DNA of 64,000 nucleotides from Diphasiastrum complanatum. Its lineage: Eukaryota; Streptophyta; Lycopodiopsida; Lycopodiales; Lycopodiaceae. The stretch lies in NCBI GenBank assembly GCA_029204225.1, contig CM055112.1:315001-379000 (forward strand), given 5' to 3'. How positions within the stretch are numbered: the stretch's first letter is position 1; every line of letters begins with the position of its first letter. The position numbers were made by a program, and so were the translations under genes. A model generated the notes under the pieces. It saw nothing but the letters and a program-made list of their open reading frames with translations. It searched no databases and was not told where the DNA came from. Below, piece after piece: positions 22,981 through 35,458 of this stretch.

Positions 22981-24807
22981 CCGTGATCAATTAGCAGCAG
23001 TTGGAGAGCGATTACAAGATCGTGAGATCGTGCAATTGACATTGAATAGTCTGAGTGAGTCACATCAGATGTTTGTGACGAGTATAGCCACAAGAGAAAA
23101 TCTTCCAACCTATGAAGAACTAGGTGGATTGCTTTTGCAAAAAGAGCAACGTCAAGAGAACTTGAGTCATCGTAACAGGAGCTATGATCAAGCTCTTGCA
23201 GTTAGAGGACGAGGTAGAAGATTTGGACGTGGAAAGTATCAATCGAGAGAAGGAAACTCAACCGAGGATCATTTCAACAATTTCATGAGCAAGTCAATGA
23301 TAGTCCAAATCGAAGTAATTGGAATCAAGACCGAGGTCAAGGACGCGACTATTCAAGACAAAATAAACTTGGAAATTGTAGGTACTGCAACAAACTTGGT
23401 CACTGGGAGCGTGAATGCTTCAAGAAACATAAGGAGATGGAATAAAGAAAAGACAAATGGCAAGCGAGAAATTATGCTGATCAACATCAATTTGATGACT
23501 ATTATTATGAAGACAATTATATTGATCAACATCAATACGATGATGATCAATATGAAGATGACATAGGTGAGAGTTCAAATTTGTTCATTACAGCATTAAC
23601 GACAAGTGATGAAGCCAAGGATACCTGGTACATTGATAGTGGTGCATCCAAGCACATGACTTCAAGGAAAGAGTGGTTTTCAGAACTCAAAAAAACTGAC
23701 AATGGTGATGAAGTTGGACAAGCTGATGGCAAATTGCTATCTGTTAAAGGAGTTGGAGTGGTACCAATGAAGTTAGCCAACGGGAAAATAAAGCATATAA
23801 GTAATGTGCAATATGTACTTGGCTTAGCTAACAATCTACTATCTGTTGGGACGATGGCTGATCAACAACTCAAGGTTGAGTTTGACAGTGACAAATGTCT
23901 TGTCAAAGACATCAAGAATCAACACAAAGTGATTGCTACAGGAGCTAGAGTCAACGAGAATCGACTCTATAAATTGAATGCGAGATCTTTTACTCAAGCT
24001 ATGGTAAGCACTGTTGATAGTCGAAGTGATCTTTGGCATCAAAGGTTTGGTCATATCAGTGCTCAAAGCTTGCAAATCCTTAAAAGAGGTAATCTAGCTG
24101 TTGGATTGTCTAATATCTCTTTTGAAACAAAAATTTGTGAGGGTACAACTGCAATTTCATGGAGCAGCAAGAAGCAACCTACAGTAGCCTTATCATCGAT
24201 GAAAGCTGAATATCGAGCACTCAGCAATGCTACACAAGAAGCGGTATGGTTACGAAGATTGCTTGTGGATTTAGGTCAACCACAAGTGGATGCGACTACT
24301 ATATCTTGCGATAATCAAAGTTGCATTCACCTTGCCAAAAATCCAGTTTTACATGCTCGAACCAAGCACATCAAAATACACTACCATTTTGTTCGAGAGA
24401 AAATTCTTGATGGAGCCATTGATCTTGTTTTTTGTAAATCTGAAGATCAAAAGGCAGATATTTTTACTAAGTCATTAGGTAGATGTAAATTTGAGAGAGT
24501 CCTCTATTAGGGATAGAAAAATTTAATTTTATCATTGAGGGAGAGTGTTAGAAATCAATGATAAACTTCATTGTTACTGTTTACGATGCACATTAATGTT
24601 GACAACTGTGACCAGCTGTCAATAGTCGTAGGTTAGTCTAAGAGTCTACTCGTAGGTTTTCTCTCTCTATCAGGGTTCAAGGTTTATTTGTACATCTTAC
24701 ATTCTGTATGAGTTAGTGTGATAGAGTGACAGTACGTGTTCTTCTTCCGCCTTCTTGTGGTGATTGCTTATGGTGAATGTTTGATGTTGCATATCTAATT
24801 CTTGACA
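22981..24807 (+). mobile_element. Ty1/copia element J (short derivative, broken)
   Basis: Parts readable: copia gag C-terminal half (QMFVTSIATRENLPTYEEL, then an RGRG-rich stretch), protease (DTWYIDSGASKHMTSRKEW), pre-integrase segment (LWHQRFGHISAQSLQIL), RNase H end (SMKAEYRALSNATQEAVWL, DNQSCIHLAKNPV), polypurine tract and a 3' LTR. No integrase core or RT is recognised, so this is a non-autonomous derivative. Confidence 0.8.
24546..24807 (+). repeat. 3' LTR of copia element J
   Basis: Starts TGTTAGAAATCAATG right after the purine tract TTGAGGGAGAG and ends ATTCTTGACA, about 262 bp. There is no matching 5' LTR in the window to confirm the ends. Confidence 0.6.
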
Positions 24808-24945
24808 CTTTCAAGATTGTACGTAGAATTGGTTCTTTGGCGTATGAACTCGATCTTCAAGGCTGCACACCCAGTGTTTCATGTAAGTCGTTTGAAACTA
24901 AGTTTACATGATGGTGATACAGTTGGATCGGATGAGGATTGGGAC
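24808..24945 (+). mobile_element. Ty3/gypsy integrase C-terminal fragment
   Basis: Reads as IVRRIGSLAYELDL with HPVFHVSRLKLS in another frame, the usual end of a Ty3 integrase. It is joined directly to the truncated LTR of element F. Confidence 0.55.
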
Positions 24946-25784
24946 ACTACCTTATTGAATGCCAAAGGTGCCCTAACAGATAAGGCACCCTGTAAATCTT
25001 ATCCTAAGGCCATTCGTAAGAGTGACGCACTTTTGCGTCATCACCAACGTTCACTTCAGTACTGGCTGACGTCGCACCCTTTTCACCCTCACCCCATGCA
25101 GTTGTGCTAACAGATTGGACAACGATTGCAGCCACCCACGATCTCCTACAGATAGCACATCCACTCTGTACTTTCACATTTGCACACTTGTAATATTATG
25201 TATATATATTGGATACCATTTGCATATTCGATGATGATGAAGAATTCCGAGGAAGCAAGGTAAGTCTAGAATAAGTGAAGGAGGTTTCATTCCTCGTTAC
25301 AGATAGAAATAAGCTTTGTAGGACATGCGGTTTTGTCCGCTACAGTCTTGTGCACTACCACATTATTGATTTGTATACTTGATATACTTAATCTGATAGA
25401 GTTCATTTGTTCTGCATTTTAGATCTGTCAATATTGCTATGCTTATTCTTCATTTTGTTTGATCTTTCTTGTTGCTCTTTCTAGTAATAGACGATTTACT
25501 TTTAGTCTTGTCTTGCGTGAATAATTCGTGACTAATTATCAGTCGAGCACAGTCTAGCTCTTCGCGAATCATTTGCGACAGATAATTTGCATATTCATCT
25601 AGCGCTTCATCCATTTAAATATTTGGCTACGTAATCTAGAATGACTGCGATTTCTATCACTAAAGTTCTGTTCATTCTGATAGGCGTAGTCATGCTTAGG
25701 GAGAGAGTCATTTAACTCATTCCGCTATGCACAAACATTTTCTATGCGAGTTCGTCATTTATTCTTCCTCCCTCTCTCCCAACA
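24946..25784 (+). repeat. 5' LTR of element F (partial)
   Basis: Matches 27527-28329 of the right LTR with several indels, ends CCCAACA directly before the primer site, and is joined on its left to a Ty3 integrase tail. Confidence 0.8.
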
Positions 25785-25796
25785 TGGTATCAGAGC
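25785..25796 (+). other. Primer-binding site of element F (initiator tRNA-Met)
   Basis: Exact TGGTATCAGAGC immediately after the LTR end. Confidence 0.85.
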
Positions 25797-25938
25797 AATC
25801 TTTATAGCTTGATTAGCTCCCACAATACAAGACTCTACTAGCCGATAGAGTAATTGTTTTCTTGTTCTATATTTTTCAGTATCAGATTTTCATACTTAAG
25901 TCACTGATAGTTTCTCCTATCACTTAGACTAATTCTTC

Positions 25939-27335
25939 CACATGGATTCTTAGGGGAAAGCCAATCCTCTCATGGACAAGCTTGATGGAGCCAATTACCA
26001 TCTGTGGAAATTTAAGATGAACACTGTACTAATGGCAAAAGAATTGTACGACATTGTTACAGGTGCAGAAGGGAAACCCGAAGTGGACGACGCGACAATC
26101 GCCAGATGGAAGCTGAAGGATGGAAAAAGCCCGAAGGATACGTTCTGGAAGGCATGAAGAATCATGTCTGTAAACTCCATAAAGCACTATACGGCTTGAA
26201 ACAATCTGCGAGAGCTTGGTTTCAGAGGATCAACACATTCCTCATTGAACAAGGATTTAAACCAAGCACTGCTGATTGCAGCGTTTATTCAAAGTCAATG
26301 CAACAATTCTTCACTATCATCACCTTGTATGTTGATGATACGTTGCTCTTCAACAACAATGCCAATATGGTCAAGGATTCAAAACATATGTTGTTCTCAG
26401 AATTCGACATGACTGAACTGGGTGAAGCTCACTTCTGTCTTGGAATTCAAATCCACAGAGACAGAGCAAATCGATTGATTTACATCACTCAACAAATGTA
26501 TCTTCATAATGTTCTTAACAGATACAATTTGATGAATTGTAAATTAGCTCACTCACCAATGGATCCAGGCCTGCATTTGTCAAAGGACCAATGTCTCTAG
26601 ACAAAGCAGGAAGAGGACCAGATGAGAGAATACTCGTATCGATCGATACTCGGATCTCTCATGTATGCAATGGTCTGTACAAGGCCAGATACCTCTCTTG
26701 TTGTCAGCTCACTCAGCCAATACATGGCTAATCCTCGAAATACCCATTAGAAGGCTCTTATTCGAGTCATGAGATATATTCGAGCTACCATGGACCAGTG
26801 CATCTGCTATGGAGATGTCAGCAATGACAATCTTCATTAGCTCAGTGGATATTCTGATGCAAGCTGGGGAGGAGATGTAGACCATTGTAAGTCCACATCT
26901 GGATTTACATTCTTCTTCAATGATTTCGTGGAACAGTCGTAAGCAAACCTCTATCACACTTTCTTCTACTGAAGCAGAATATATTGCTGCTTCTCAATCT
27001 ATTAAGGAAGCGTTTTGGTTGAGAAATTTGCTGTCAGACATCAATCTGTATCAGTACATCCCTACAATTTTGTTTTGTGATAACCAAAGTGCTATTGCCT
27101 TATCGGCCAACCCTATATTTCATTCTAGGAGTAAGCACATTGAGATGAGTAAGCACATTGAGATAAGATATCACTACATCAGGGGCAAGGTTCTCGACAG
27201 AGAGGTGAGCTTGACGTACTGCAGAGCGCAGAACATGGTTGTAGACATTTTTACGAAAACACTCAGTGTCAATGCACACAACAGATTTTTTGCATTGCTA
27301 AGTCTGAAGATCAAGGCATTCACAAATTCAGATTA
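25939..27335 (+). pseudogene. Element F gag start, RT and RNase H parts
   Basis: Copia gag N-terminal segment, then RT palm with the YVDD motif, then the end of RNase H with the HSRSKHIEI and VDIFTKTL landmarks. The order is normal for copia, but middle parts of the polyprotein are not recognised. Fossil. Confidence 0.75.
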
Positions 27336-27343
27336 AGGGGGGG

Positions 27344-28329
27344 TGTTGGATTTACTCCTCCTACTCTCCTAAATCCCAATTTTAGTCTGCCTCCATTCAT
27401 GCTGTATTTTTTTTTTCTAACGTTGTCACACAGTCTGCATTTTACACGCAAATTCGCACAGACGAAGAAAAGACGAATGAATCGCAACACTGTGTTCTTA
27501 CACAGGTCATGGTGACCGGAAAAAAGGAGACACTACCTTACTAGATGCCAAAGGTGCCCTAACTAATAAGGCACTCTGTAAATCTTATCCTAAGGCCATT
27601 CGTAAGAGTGATACACTTTTGCATCATCACCAACGTTCACTTCAGTACTGGCTGACGTCGCACCCTTTTCACCCTCACCCCATGCAGTTGCGCTAACAGA
27701 TTGGACGACAATTGCAGCCACCCACGATCTCCTACAGACAGCACATCCACTTTGTGCTTTCTCATCTGCACATATGTAATATTATGTATATATATTGGAT
27801 ACCATCTGCGTATTCGATGATGATCATGAATTCTGATGAAGCAAGATAAGTCTAGAATAAGTGAAGGAGGTTTCATTCCTCATTACAGATAGAAATAAGC
27901 TTTGTAGGACACGCGGTTTTGTCCGCTACAGTCTTGTGTGCTACCACATTATTGATTTGTATACTTGATATACTTAATCTGATAGAGTTCATTTGTTCTG
28001 CATTTTAGATCTGTCAATATTGCTATGCAAATAATTTGCGACTAATTATTAGTCGAGCACAGTCTAGCTCTTCGTGAATCATTCGCGACAGATAATTTGC
28101 CTTGCAATCCGCGACAAATTATTCATCTAGCGCTTCATCCATTTAAATGTTTGGCTACGTAATCTAGAATGACTTTGATTTCTATCACTAAAGTTTTGTT
28201 CATTCTGATTGGCGTAGTCATGCTTAGGGAGAGAGTCATTTAACTCATTCTGCTGCGCACGAACATTTTTTGTTCGAGTTCGTTTCTTGTTCGTGTTCGT
28301 CATTTATTCTTCCTCCCTCTCTCCCAACA
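27344..28329 (+). repeat. 3' LTR of element F
   Basis: 986 bp from TGTTGGATTT, following the polypurine run AAGGGGGGG, to TCTCCCAACA. TGTTGG and CCAACA form the terminal inverted repeat. Confidence 0.85.
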
Positions 28330-28737
28330 GTGTCTCCAGGTTTTAAGTGCATGGATTACAGAAAACAATTTCTTTTCCTGCGTAGTATAACACAATTGAG
28401 GACCAATGAATTTTTTGCTCTCAAACGCTAGTGGCCTATCCATTTGTAATAGAACCGCTCCAACTGCAACATCACTTGCATCCGTTCTCACGATGTAAGA
28501 TAAATCTAGATTTGCAATTTGTAAAACATGAGCTAAAACAATCATTGTTTTAAGTTTCTCAAAACATTGATTCAATTCCTCATTCCAAACAACAGGTGGA
28601 CTAGGTTGATTCCTCTTTTTCTTTTTATTAACAATTCCTTTTGTCAGGTTGTTAAGCGGTGCTGCTAACTTAGCATAATCCTCAATAAATCTCTTGAAGA
28701 AGACTTTACTTGCCTCATAGTTCCCGGAATTGGCCAC
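28330..28737 (-). pseudogene. Element C RNase H region
   Basis: Contains the end of the RT connection (KVFFKRFIEDYAKLAAPLNN) and RNase H landmarks YIVRTDASDVAVGAVLLQ and QEKKLFSVIHALKTW. Standard for Ty3/gypsy. Confidence 0.8.
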
Positions 28738-28886
28738 TCAATCACAATCTTGATTTTATCCTTGTCAATCTTGATCCCATTTACTATGATCTTATGACCG
28801 AGATAAAGCAACTCTTGCTTAAAGAATTCACACTTGGACTCTTAAGTGTAGAGTAACTCCTGACGGAGTTTCATGAAGACGATTTT

Positions 28887-29905
28887 TTAGTGTTCTACGT
28901 GTTCCACCAGGGATTTATTGTAAATGAGAATGTCGTCTAAGTATACAACCACAAACTTCCCCAAATATGGACGAAATAAATTGTTCATCATTTGCTGGAA
29001 CGTTGCTGGAGCATTCATTAATCCAAATGGCAACACTAGAAATTCATAATGACCAAATCTAGAACGAAATCCTGTCTTTTGGACATCTTCCGACTTAATC
29101 CGTATTTGATGGTACCTTGTCTTGAGATCTATCTTGGTGAAATATCGTGCTCCACCCAAGCGATATACAAGGTCATCCATCCTGGATAATGGATATTTAT
29201 TTTTTATAGTTACTTTATTACGCCCCTTGTAATCCACACACATCCAGAAACCTCCATCTTCTTCGCTTTAAGAAGAACAGGAGCGTCCCATGGTGATTTA
29301 CTAGGTTGTATATGTCTCATCCTCAGATAGTTTTCTATTTGATTTGAAATCTCTGTCTCCTCTTTCTGAGAGAACCTATAAGGTTGTCTAGAGACAGGTT
29401 GACTTCTTGGAATTAACTCAATCTTGTGGTCTACTGACCTAGACGGTGGTAAACCATGAGGTAATTCAAATGAAAAAACATATCTAAATTCAATTATGAT
29501 CTGTTCTTTCACTGCTTGTTCATGATCTAAATATATCGAGTTAAGAATTGCTGAGAATTCACAACCATTTAGATTCATTTCAGGAACATCCACAACTGGA
29601 ATAACATAAATTGAAAAAACTTCATACTCAGAATAATCTAATGTTTCCATTTCATTTACTATAGAAATATGATCCAATGAACGTACAAAATTACTGCCAA
29701 ATAATGTAACTACCTTATCACCCTCCTTGAAAGTGAGAACATGCTTCTCAAAATCAATTAACAGAGAAGGCGATTTACTAAATAACCATTTGTAACCTAA
29801 GATTAAATTAGTGCGAGCAAGGTCTAAAACATAAAAATTAACTAATTCCGTGTGTCCTTGTATCAAAACTGGGAGCTTTGAGACTTTCATGTTCCAAGTC
29901 TCCAA
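28887..29905 (-). pseudogene. Element C protease end and reverse transcriptase region
   Basis: The upstream part (29210-29905) has a retropepsin-tail-like VLDLARTNLILGYKWL and the RT entry SVDHKIELIPRSQPVS. RT proper shows [32 protein letters not shown] and the catalytic VVYLDDILIY. Ty3/gypsy type. Confidence 0.85.
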
Positions 29906-30119
29906 CTATGTTCCTGAAGCTAGATAAACTTTATATCTATGATTGTTGGCTCAGTTTTCAAGCTGAGTTTCTGCACAAGACAAGAATTAATAAAATTATG
30001 AGTTGAACCACTGTCCAATAAAATACTCACTTCTTAATCTTTAACTGTGCCAATTAAACAAAAAAGTTCATTAGGCAAGAAGAAGTAGTACTAAAAGAAC
30101 ATTCACACTCACAATCAGT

Positions 30120-31071
30120 TCAGTTAATTTCCAAAGTCTTACCATTGCCTCCTGGGATTTTAATCATGTCAGCAGATCCTTTCTTCCTTTCTGGACAAAA
30201 TTTCATCATATGTCCAGGCTTCTTACAGACAAAACATACTTTCTCTCTTTTAGCCTTTTCTCGGGACATAGATTTCTTGAATCTCTTTCTCTTCGGCTTC
30301 TTGGGTTCCAACGCTGCTTGATCTAATTCGTCAAAACATTTTGCTTGCTCTAGACCGCGCTTCTTACCCTTCTTGGTTTTCAAAGTGGTTGGAATTTACG
30401 CAAACTGCTTCCTGGATGCCACCACTGTGGAATTATATGCTTTCGCAATCCAAAACGCATCCTCGAGGCTTTGAAGCATTTCGCATGCGTTCGTTCTGAT
30501 AGTCGGCTGACAAACCTAGGACAAACTGCCCAAAGTGCCAACTTCGCATCAAATGATGGAACCCTATTCCATAGGTCCATGAATCCCTAGATATAAGAGT
30601 CTAAACTCTTTGTACCCATCTTGCAGTTCACGAACTTCAGGTACTACTGTCCATGTCATCAGCAATTACGAAAGCTTTCTTGAAAACTTCCGCAAACGCC
30701 TCCCAAGTAGTTGGCTTCACCGATAAATCTCGCCACCACGAAGACGCTTTGCAGCGTAAAAACAGCACGACACTTTCAATTTTCTTCTCATCAGGAACAC
30801 CGTGCAAATTGAAGTAATTACTCCACTTGGCCAACCAGTCCTCGACGACCTCAGGTTTCTTGTCCTTCTTCTTGCTTGCATAAACCTCCGGTTGAAAACC
30901 GAGATTGGGTGAAGACATCAATTTGACTTGATTCAGCAGAACCTCCATTTGGTGATCTCTCATCTGATTACGATTATTCATATCATTGAGTGCCGTACTC
31001 AACTGCTGACAAATCACCATATAAGATGGCGCACCTGGATTTGCAGCTTGATTTGAAGTTTTTTCAGCCAT
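30120..31071 (-). pseudogene. Element C gag region
   Basis: Opens MAEKTSNQAANPGAPSY. Gag core with FLRCKASSWWRDL and LWNRVPSFDAKLALW, basic stretch, then the zinc knuckle CFVCKKPGHMMKFC. Counterpart of 7393-8231. Confidence 0.85.
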
Positions 31072-31072
31072 C

Positions 31073-32822
31073 TCGATATATCTATCCTGGAAATTACTAA
31101 ATTTAGTTAATAACAGATTAACTCAAAGTGAAGTACCATTGACCAAACACTGACTGAAATTGACTCCAGCATGGTCAAATCACTATTTTTAGTCAATTTC
31201 ATAGATATTACAACAAACTGGAAAAAACTAAAAATTTTGAGTTTTCGCACATTTAAATTTTTTTATTAAAATTTTACATTTTCTAAAAATTCATAAAAAA
31301 TCACTGTCAGTTATTAAGCAATCGAAATCAAAAATTCGATTCACTGTTTGATTTTTAATTTTACTTCATTAATGTCCATCAGACATGCAAAACATGCGAC
31401 ATTAGACTGATTTTTTACTTTTACGGAATTTTACGTAAAATCGAGTTCTACCAAAATTGTCAGCTATAAAATCCAGTTTTGTATCTAACCGTCAGAGTAC
31501 ATGCGTATGACCACTCAAAACAGATCTAAACAGCTCATGCATGTCAGAATCACTCTGAGAATCCACATGCAGACATTCCATTCAAGCACGATACCTCAAA
31601 ATAGGAAATTGTCATGCATGCAATCAGAACAATGGGAAATTTTACCAATTTTGCTCACAAAATTGCAAAACTTCAGATGATCATAACTTTGGCTACGGGA
31701 CACCAAATTGGGTGCTGTAAAGCTCTGTACAGAGGGAGACCTAGTAAACAAGACACTTGCGATGTCATCCTGCCACCTAGGATTCACACGTGCGAGTTCA
31801 GAACAGCCCATTAACATGTAGGAGGGCACACTTTTTCTAGGCCAATATGTCTAAAAACATGCAAACACTCAATCAAGCCTAAAAGTGATAATACAAGCAA
31901 TCTTAAATGGTCTCAAAGAGTTCCATGAAGCCTTCATACAGATCCTATGAAGCAGTATGGGTTGAGAACCATGAATTCTTGATTTCTAGAAGTCAAAATT
32001 GCTACAAACTTGATGGAATTGAAACATAAGTCTCTACCCATCAATTTATAGGTCTGATAGCTTTCTGGGAAGGTAAAAAGAAATATAAATCATGCTGGAG
32101 AAAATCCATAATGATTCCCTTATGTATTTAGAGAAATCCATCCTCCGAAATTCACCAAAATTAGTCAATTTTTTACTTCCTACAAACCCAATTGCTAAAA
32201 TTCTTGGCTCTAACTTCTAGGACAGCTTCAAAAGACTATAATTCATTTTTTCCCAGTTTCAATTGATGTTCAACAACCTCCTATCATCCAATTCCATGAA
32301 AAAACAAGCAAAAATCATGAATTTTAGCCCTTTCTAGATTTTTTTCACCATGCCCAATTGGAATTTTATGGCAAGAACATTTTCCAAATCCACAAGCAAT
32401 CTAAAATACAGAGTTACAACCAATCAATTGATCTGAACTTGCTGGATTTTGAATTCTACCCTCCATTTTGTGCCAAAAACAAGCCAAATTTGGCCACAAA
32501 AGAGCCTAGAATCCAATTACATGGGAAGATCCAACATGCAAACTGAATTTCAACTACTTCAAAGTGTATTAACTTGCTGGAAATTTCAGATCCTTAGCTA
32601 GTTTTGAGCTACACATGCTAAAACTCCAAAAAAGACACCAAAATTGATTTCCTAGCACAATTATCCATAAACCACAATGAATTTAGAGAGATATGGAATA
32701 TGCAAATTGAATTTGGGAAGATCCACCAACTTGCAACCTTGCTCCTCCCCTTGGATGAGAATACTAGTTGAATACCACCAAGCTCCAATGAAAAGCACGA
32801 CCTCTCCAAACTTGTAAGCCTT
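31073..32822 (-). other. Leader of element C (non-coding)
   Basis: About 1.75 kb between the primer site and gag with no convincing coding; reverse complement of 5627-7392 with moderate divergence. Confidence 0.6.
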
Positions 32823-32834
32823 GCTCTGATACCA
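32823..32834 (-). other. Primer-binding site of element C (initiator tRNA-Met)
   Basis: Exact TGGTATCAGAGC on the minus strand, followed by AAGGC as in family B at 5616. Confidence 0.8.
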
Positions 32835-32901
32835 CTATAAGGGAAGCTCCTTAGATCCTGCTTAGATTTTTCAGGGTGCTTCAACATGGAATTCCAACAA
32901 T
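32835..32901 (-). repeat. 67-bp LTR-like segment between a polypurine tract and a primer site
   Basis: On the minus strand a purine run TTAAGGGGGAT is followed by TGTTGGAATTCC and, 67 bases after the TG, by the primer site of element C. This is far shorter than a normal LTR. Confidence 0.45.
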
Positions 32902-34330
32902 CCCCCTTAATGTGGATCTTGAAAAATTTAGCTAATTGTTAAATCTGAGATGGTGTTCCTTGGTGAAGTAATTTGTTGTCATAAACTTTGTCCTACAGTA
33001 AACCAAAGAGATTATCCTTGTAATCTGGTTGTCACAATAGATGAATGTCGGATGTGACTCAAAAAATCGATATCTGCAAGCAGGTTTGTCAGCCAAACCG
33101 CCTCTTTGGTAGCATTTGTGACAGTCGTAAAATTCGATTCGATATTATTGAGGTCTATGGCTGTGAGAGATTGGGCCTTGATTGTATGGAAACACAGATC
33201 CAGAAGTCGATGTTCTGGCGTTGTAGTCTTTTGTCCACTCTGCATCTGTGTAGCCCTTGAGAACATTGGTTGGTGGATCAAACTTTTGTTGACTGATGAA
33301 AATCAGTCTGCTGGGTCGGATTTGAAAAATGTACTCCAGTGCTAACATGCATTCAGATCCTTCATCACAATCAGATTTATATTGAGTAATAGAACATCAT
33401 CTACCATCATTGGCCATGTAGATCACCCTCTTGTCATCTCCATATGCCAACAAAGAAGTGAAATACTCTTTGTGAAAAGTCATGTAATGTAGACATCACA
33501 AAAGCATCATCATTTGTGTTTTGAGCATCAACACCATCCTCATCAAGAGTTAGATTACCTTGCTTGTCTCCTTAATCTCTCTTCTTCTTGTAGCAATCAC
33601 TTGCAAAATGCCCCTTGATGCCACTATAGAAGCACTTCAATTTAGACTTATCATTCTTCTTACCAAAAGAAGAAGACTCACCATGATCTTTTCCTTTATA
33701 CCACTTTCTCTTGCTTTTGCCCTTGAGCTTGACTTTGATGAACATGGCCTCCTCATCTTGAGATGTCGATGTAGATCCACCTCTTACTTGAAGTATATAT
33801 TCTTCATCGATCAAGATTTCTTGAAGATCCACCAAAATTGGCAAAGTTTTTTGAATAGTAAGACTTTGTACAATGTTAGCATGAGCATCCAACAAACCAT
33901 GAAGAATAACTTGAACAATGGGCTTTAATGCTCTCATCAATGCAAGCTAACTCATCACTTAAAGCCTTCACTCTCAAAACAAAAGTATTAGGGCTCTCTT
34001 CTTTCTTTTGTATGCTTTGAAAAAATTGTCTTCTGAGAGTCAACACTCTAGAAGTAGACTTGGATTCATAAAGTTTCTTCAAAGCTTCACGAGCCTCTCG
34101 AGATGAATTTGACTTACCAATCTCCTTGAGTAGCTCATTGGTAACATTCATCTTGATCGTGTGTAGAGCTTTCTTAGCTCTCTTGTCATATCTCAATTGC
34201 TCTTGTTGAACCAAGGGTCTCTCCTCCAACCCTACAACAATATCCATCAGCTCATGCATTTCAAGAAGTGATTCCATTCTCACCTTCCTAAAGAAACAAA
34301 ATGTTTCTATTGCCAAAGCTTTGCTAGCTT
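32902..34330 (-). mobile_element. Ty1/copia fragments D2 (RNase H, protease and gag parts; broken)
   Basis: Minus strand, from the right: gag (33876-34330, with KKLYESKSTSRVLTLRRQ), the gag/zinc-knuckle stretch (33572-33940, with KLKCFYSGIKGHFASDCY), a protease-side piece (33390-33500) and an RNase H end (33012-33380, with GYTDAEWTKDYNARTSTSG) leading to a polypurine run. Gag and protease belong to the D1 family; whether the RNase H part does is unclear. Confidence 0.65.
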
Positions 34331-35055
34331 TCCACCCTGATTTTGACACAGAAGACACAAGAAGCAAAAATGTTCGAAAACAATTTCGCGACACACGACA
34401 CAAAATTGTTTCATGACACAAAATCATTCGTGCTCCACAAAGGACCAAAAAGATTTACCAAGTACCAAGGGGTACAAATATTTGATCAAATATCGTGACA
34501 TCAACAGAAGTACTCTAGAACGTGGCTAATCTACCACTCTTGTAATCCGTGATTAGTTGTAGATGTTTAATCTTTCTGATCTGGGAAGTTACACAATGCG
34601 ACTGCTTGATGCATAAAAAAAAAAATGAGAATATACAAAATACATGTTCGCTTGTGAGCGACACAATTTTGTAAGATGATCAGCAGATCCAGAAGTCCGC
34701 TAGTAAGCGAGACACTATTTGTGGGAGAATTGTATTCCTCTCACACCAATGCACTGTGTGGATCTGTCACACAGTGCTTGAAATGAGAAGATCAATAGAT
34801 AATATTGTAGCTGTTATGCGCACATTATTTTAAATGATTGTATGATCTCGAATGAATATTTGTCTGCTACTATTCGTGTATCTCATTAACTTGTTTATTC
34901 AATTTCGCACATTGGTTTGATTTTGTTGAATGCTATATTAAACTATAACGTAGATCAGCAGTGTCTATCTACATTCTGGAGGATTGTAGGAATGATATAG
35001 CTGGCAGTGGCTAGCAATCATATCTGAGTTCCACACGAACTGATTTTGTTCGCGA

Positions 35056-35176
35056 ATGTTTTCGCTTCGTTTCGTTTCGCGATCACTTGGCTTTCAACAT
35101 AAATCAATCTCATAGCTCATTCAAGTTTCGTTTTGCTTCGTTTCGTTTCATCTAGTTTCATTTCGTTTCGTTCTGT
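35056..35176 (+). repeat. TTTCG-rich degenerate repeat in the LTR-like region of G
   Basis: Repeated TTTCG/TTCGC/TTTCA words, for example CGCTTCGTTTCGTTTCGCG and CTTCGTTTCGTTTC. Position just upstream of the primer site suggests the U5 part of an LTR. Confidence 0.6.
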
Positions 35177-35358
35177 TACAGAGCTTGATTGATCTTTTTC
35201 GCGAACTCTTCTCGAGCATAAATTATTCGTGATTAGAACATTTCACAGATAGTCTGACTTATTGTGGAGACAACATCAATTCTCGCAAATCATTCGAGAG
35301 ATTCCCATCAATTCATTACTAGAATTTTACTGGAATTTCAATTTGCACTTTCCATCAG

Positions 35359-35370
35359 TGGTATCAGAGC
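35359..35370 (+). other. Primer-binding site of element G (initiator tRNA-Met)
   Basis: Exact TGGTATCAGAGC, about 90 bases upstream of gag. Confidence 0.8.
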
Positions 35371-35458
35371 GTGTCATAGTCTGACATATCGAAAAGCTAT
35401 CAGATCCAGGAGGCTAAGCATTCAAACCATTAAAATTGAGAACACAAATTTAGGAGCA

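Larger units (their letters stand above)
24946..28329 (+). mobile_element. Ty1/copia element F with two LTRs (short, non-autonomous, broken)
   Basis: A direct repeat pair flanks a 1.55-kb interior. The left LTR (24946-25784) is shorter than the right one (27344-28329). The interior holds an initiator-Met primer site, the start of copia gag (LDGANYHLWKFKMNTVL), RT (HKALYGLKQSARAWF, LYVDDTLLF), RNase H (TLSSTEAEYIAASQ, FCDNQSAIALSANP) and a polypurine tract. Protease and integrase are not recognised. Hand comparison of the first 190 shared LTR bases gives about 12 differences, so it is not recent. Confidence 0.85.
28330..32834 (-). mobile_element. Ty3/gypsy element C of family B (broken)
   Basis: Minus strand, in order from the right: initiator-Met primer site (32823-32834), a 1.75-kb leader, gag with zinc knuckle, protease-like region, RT and the start of RNase H, where it abuts the LTR of element F at 28330. 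It is the same family as 5600-8231, which is in the opposite orientation. No 3' LTR is seen. Broken in several places. Confidence 0.8.
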
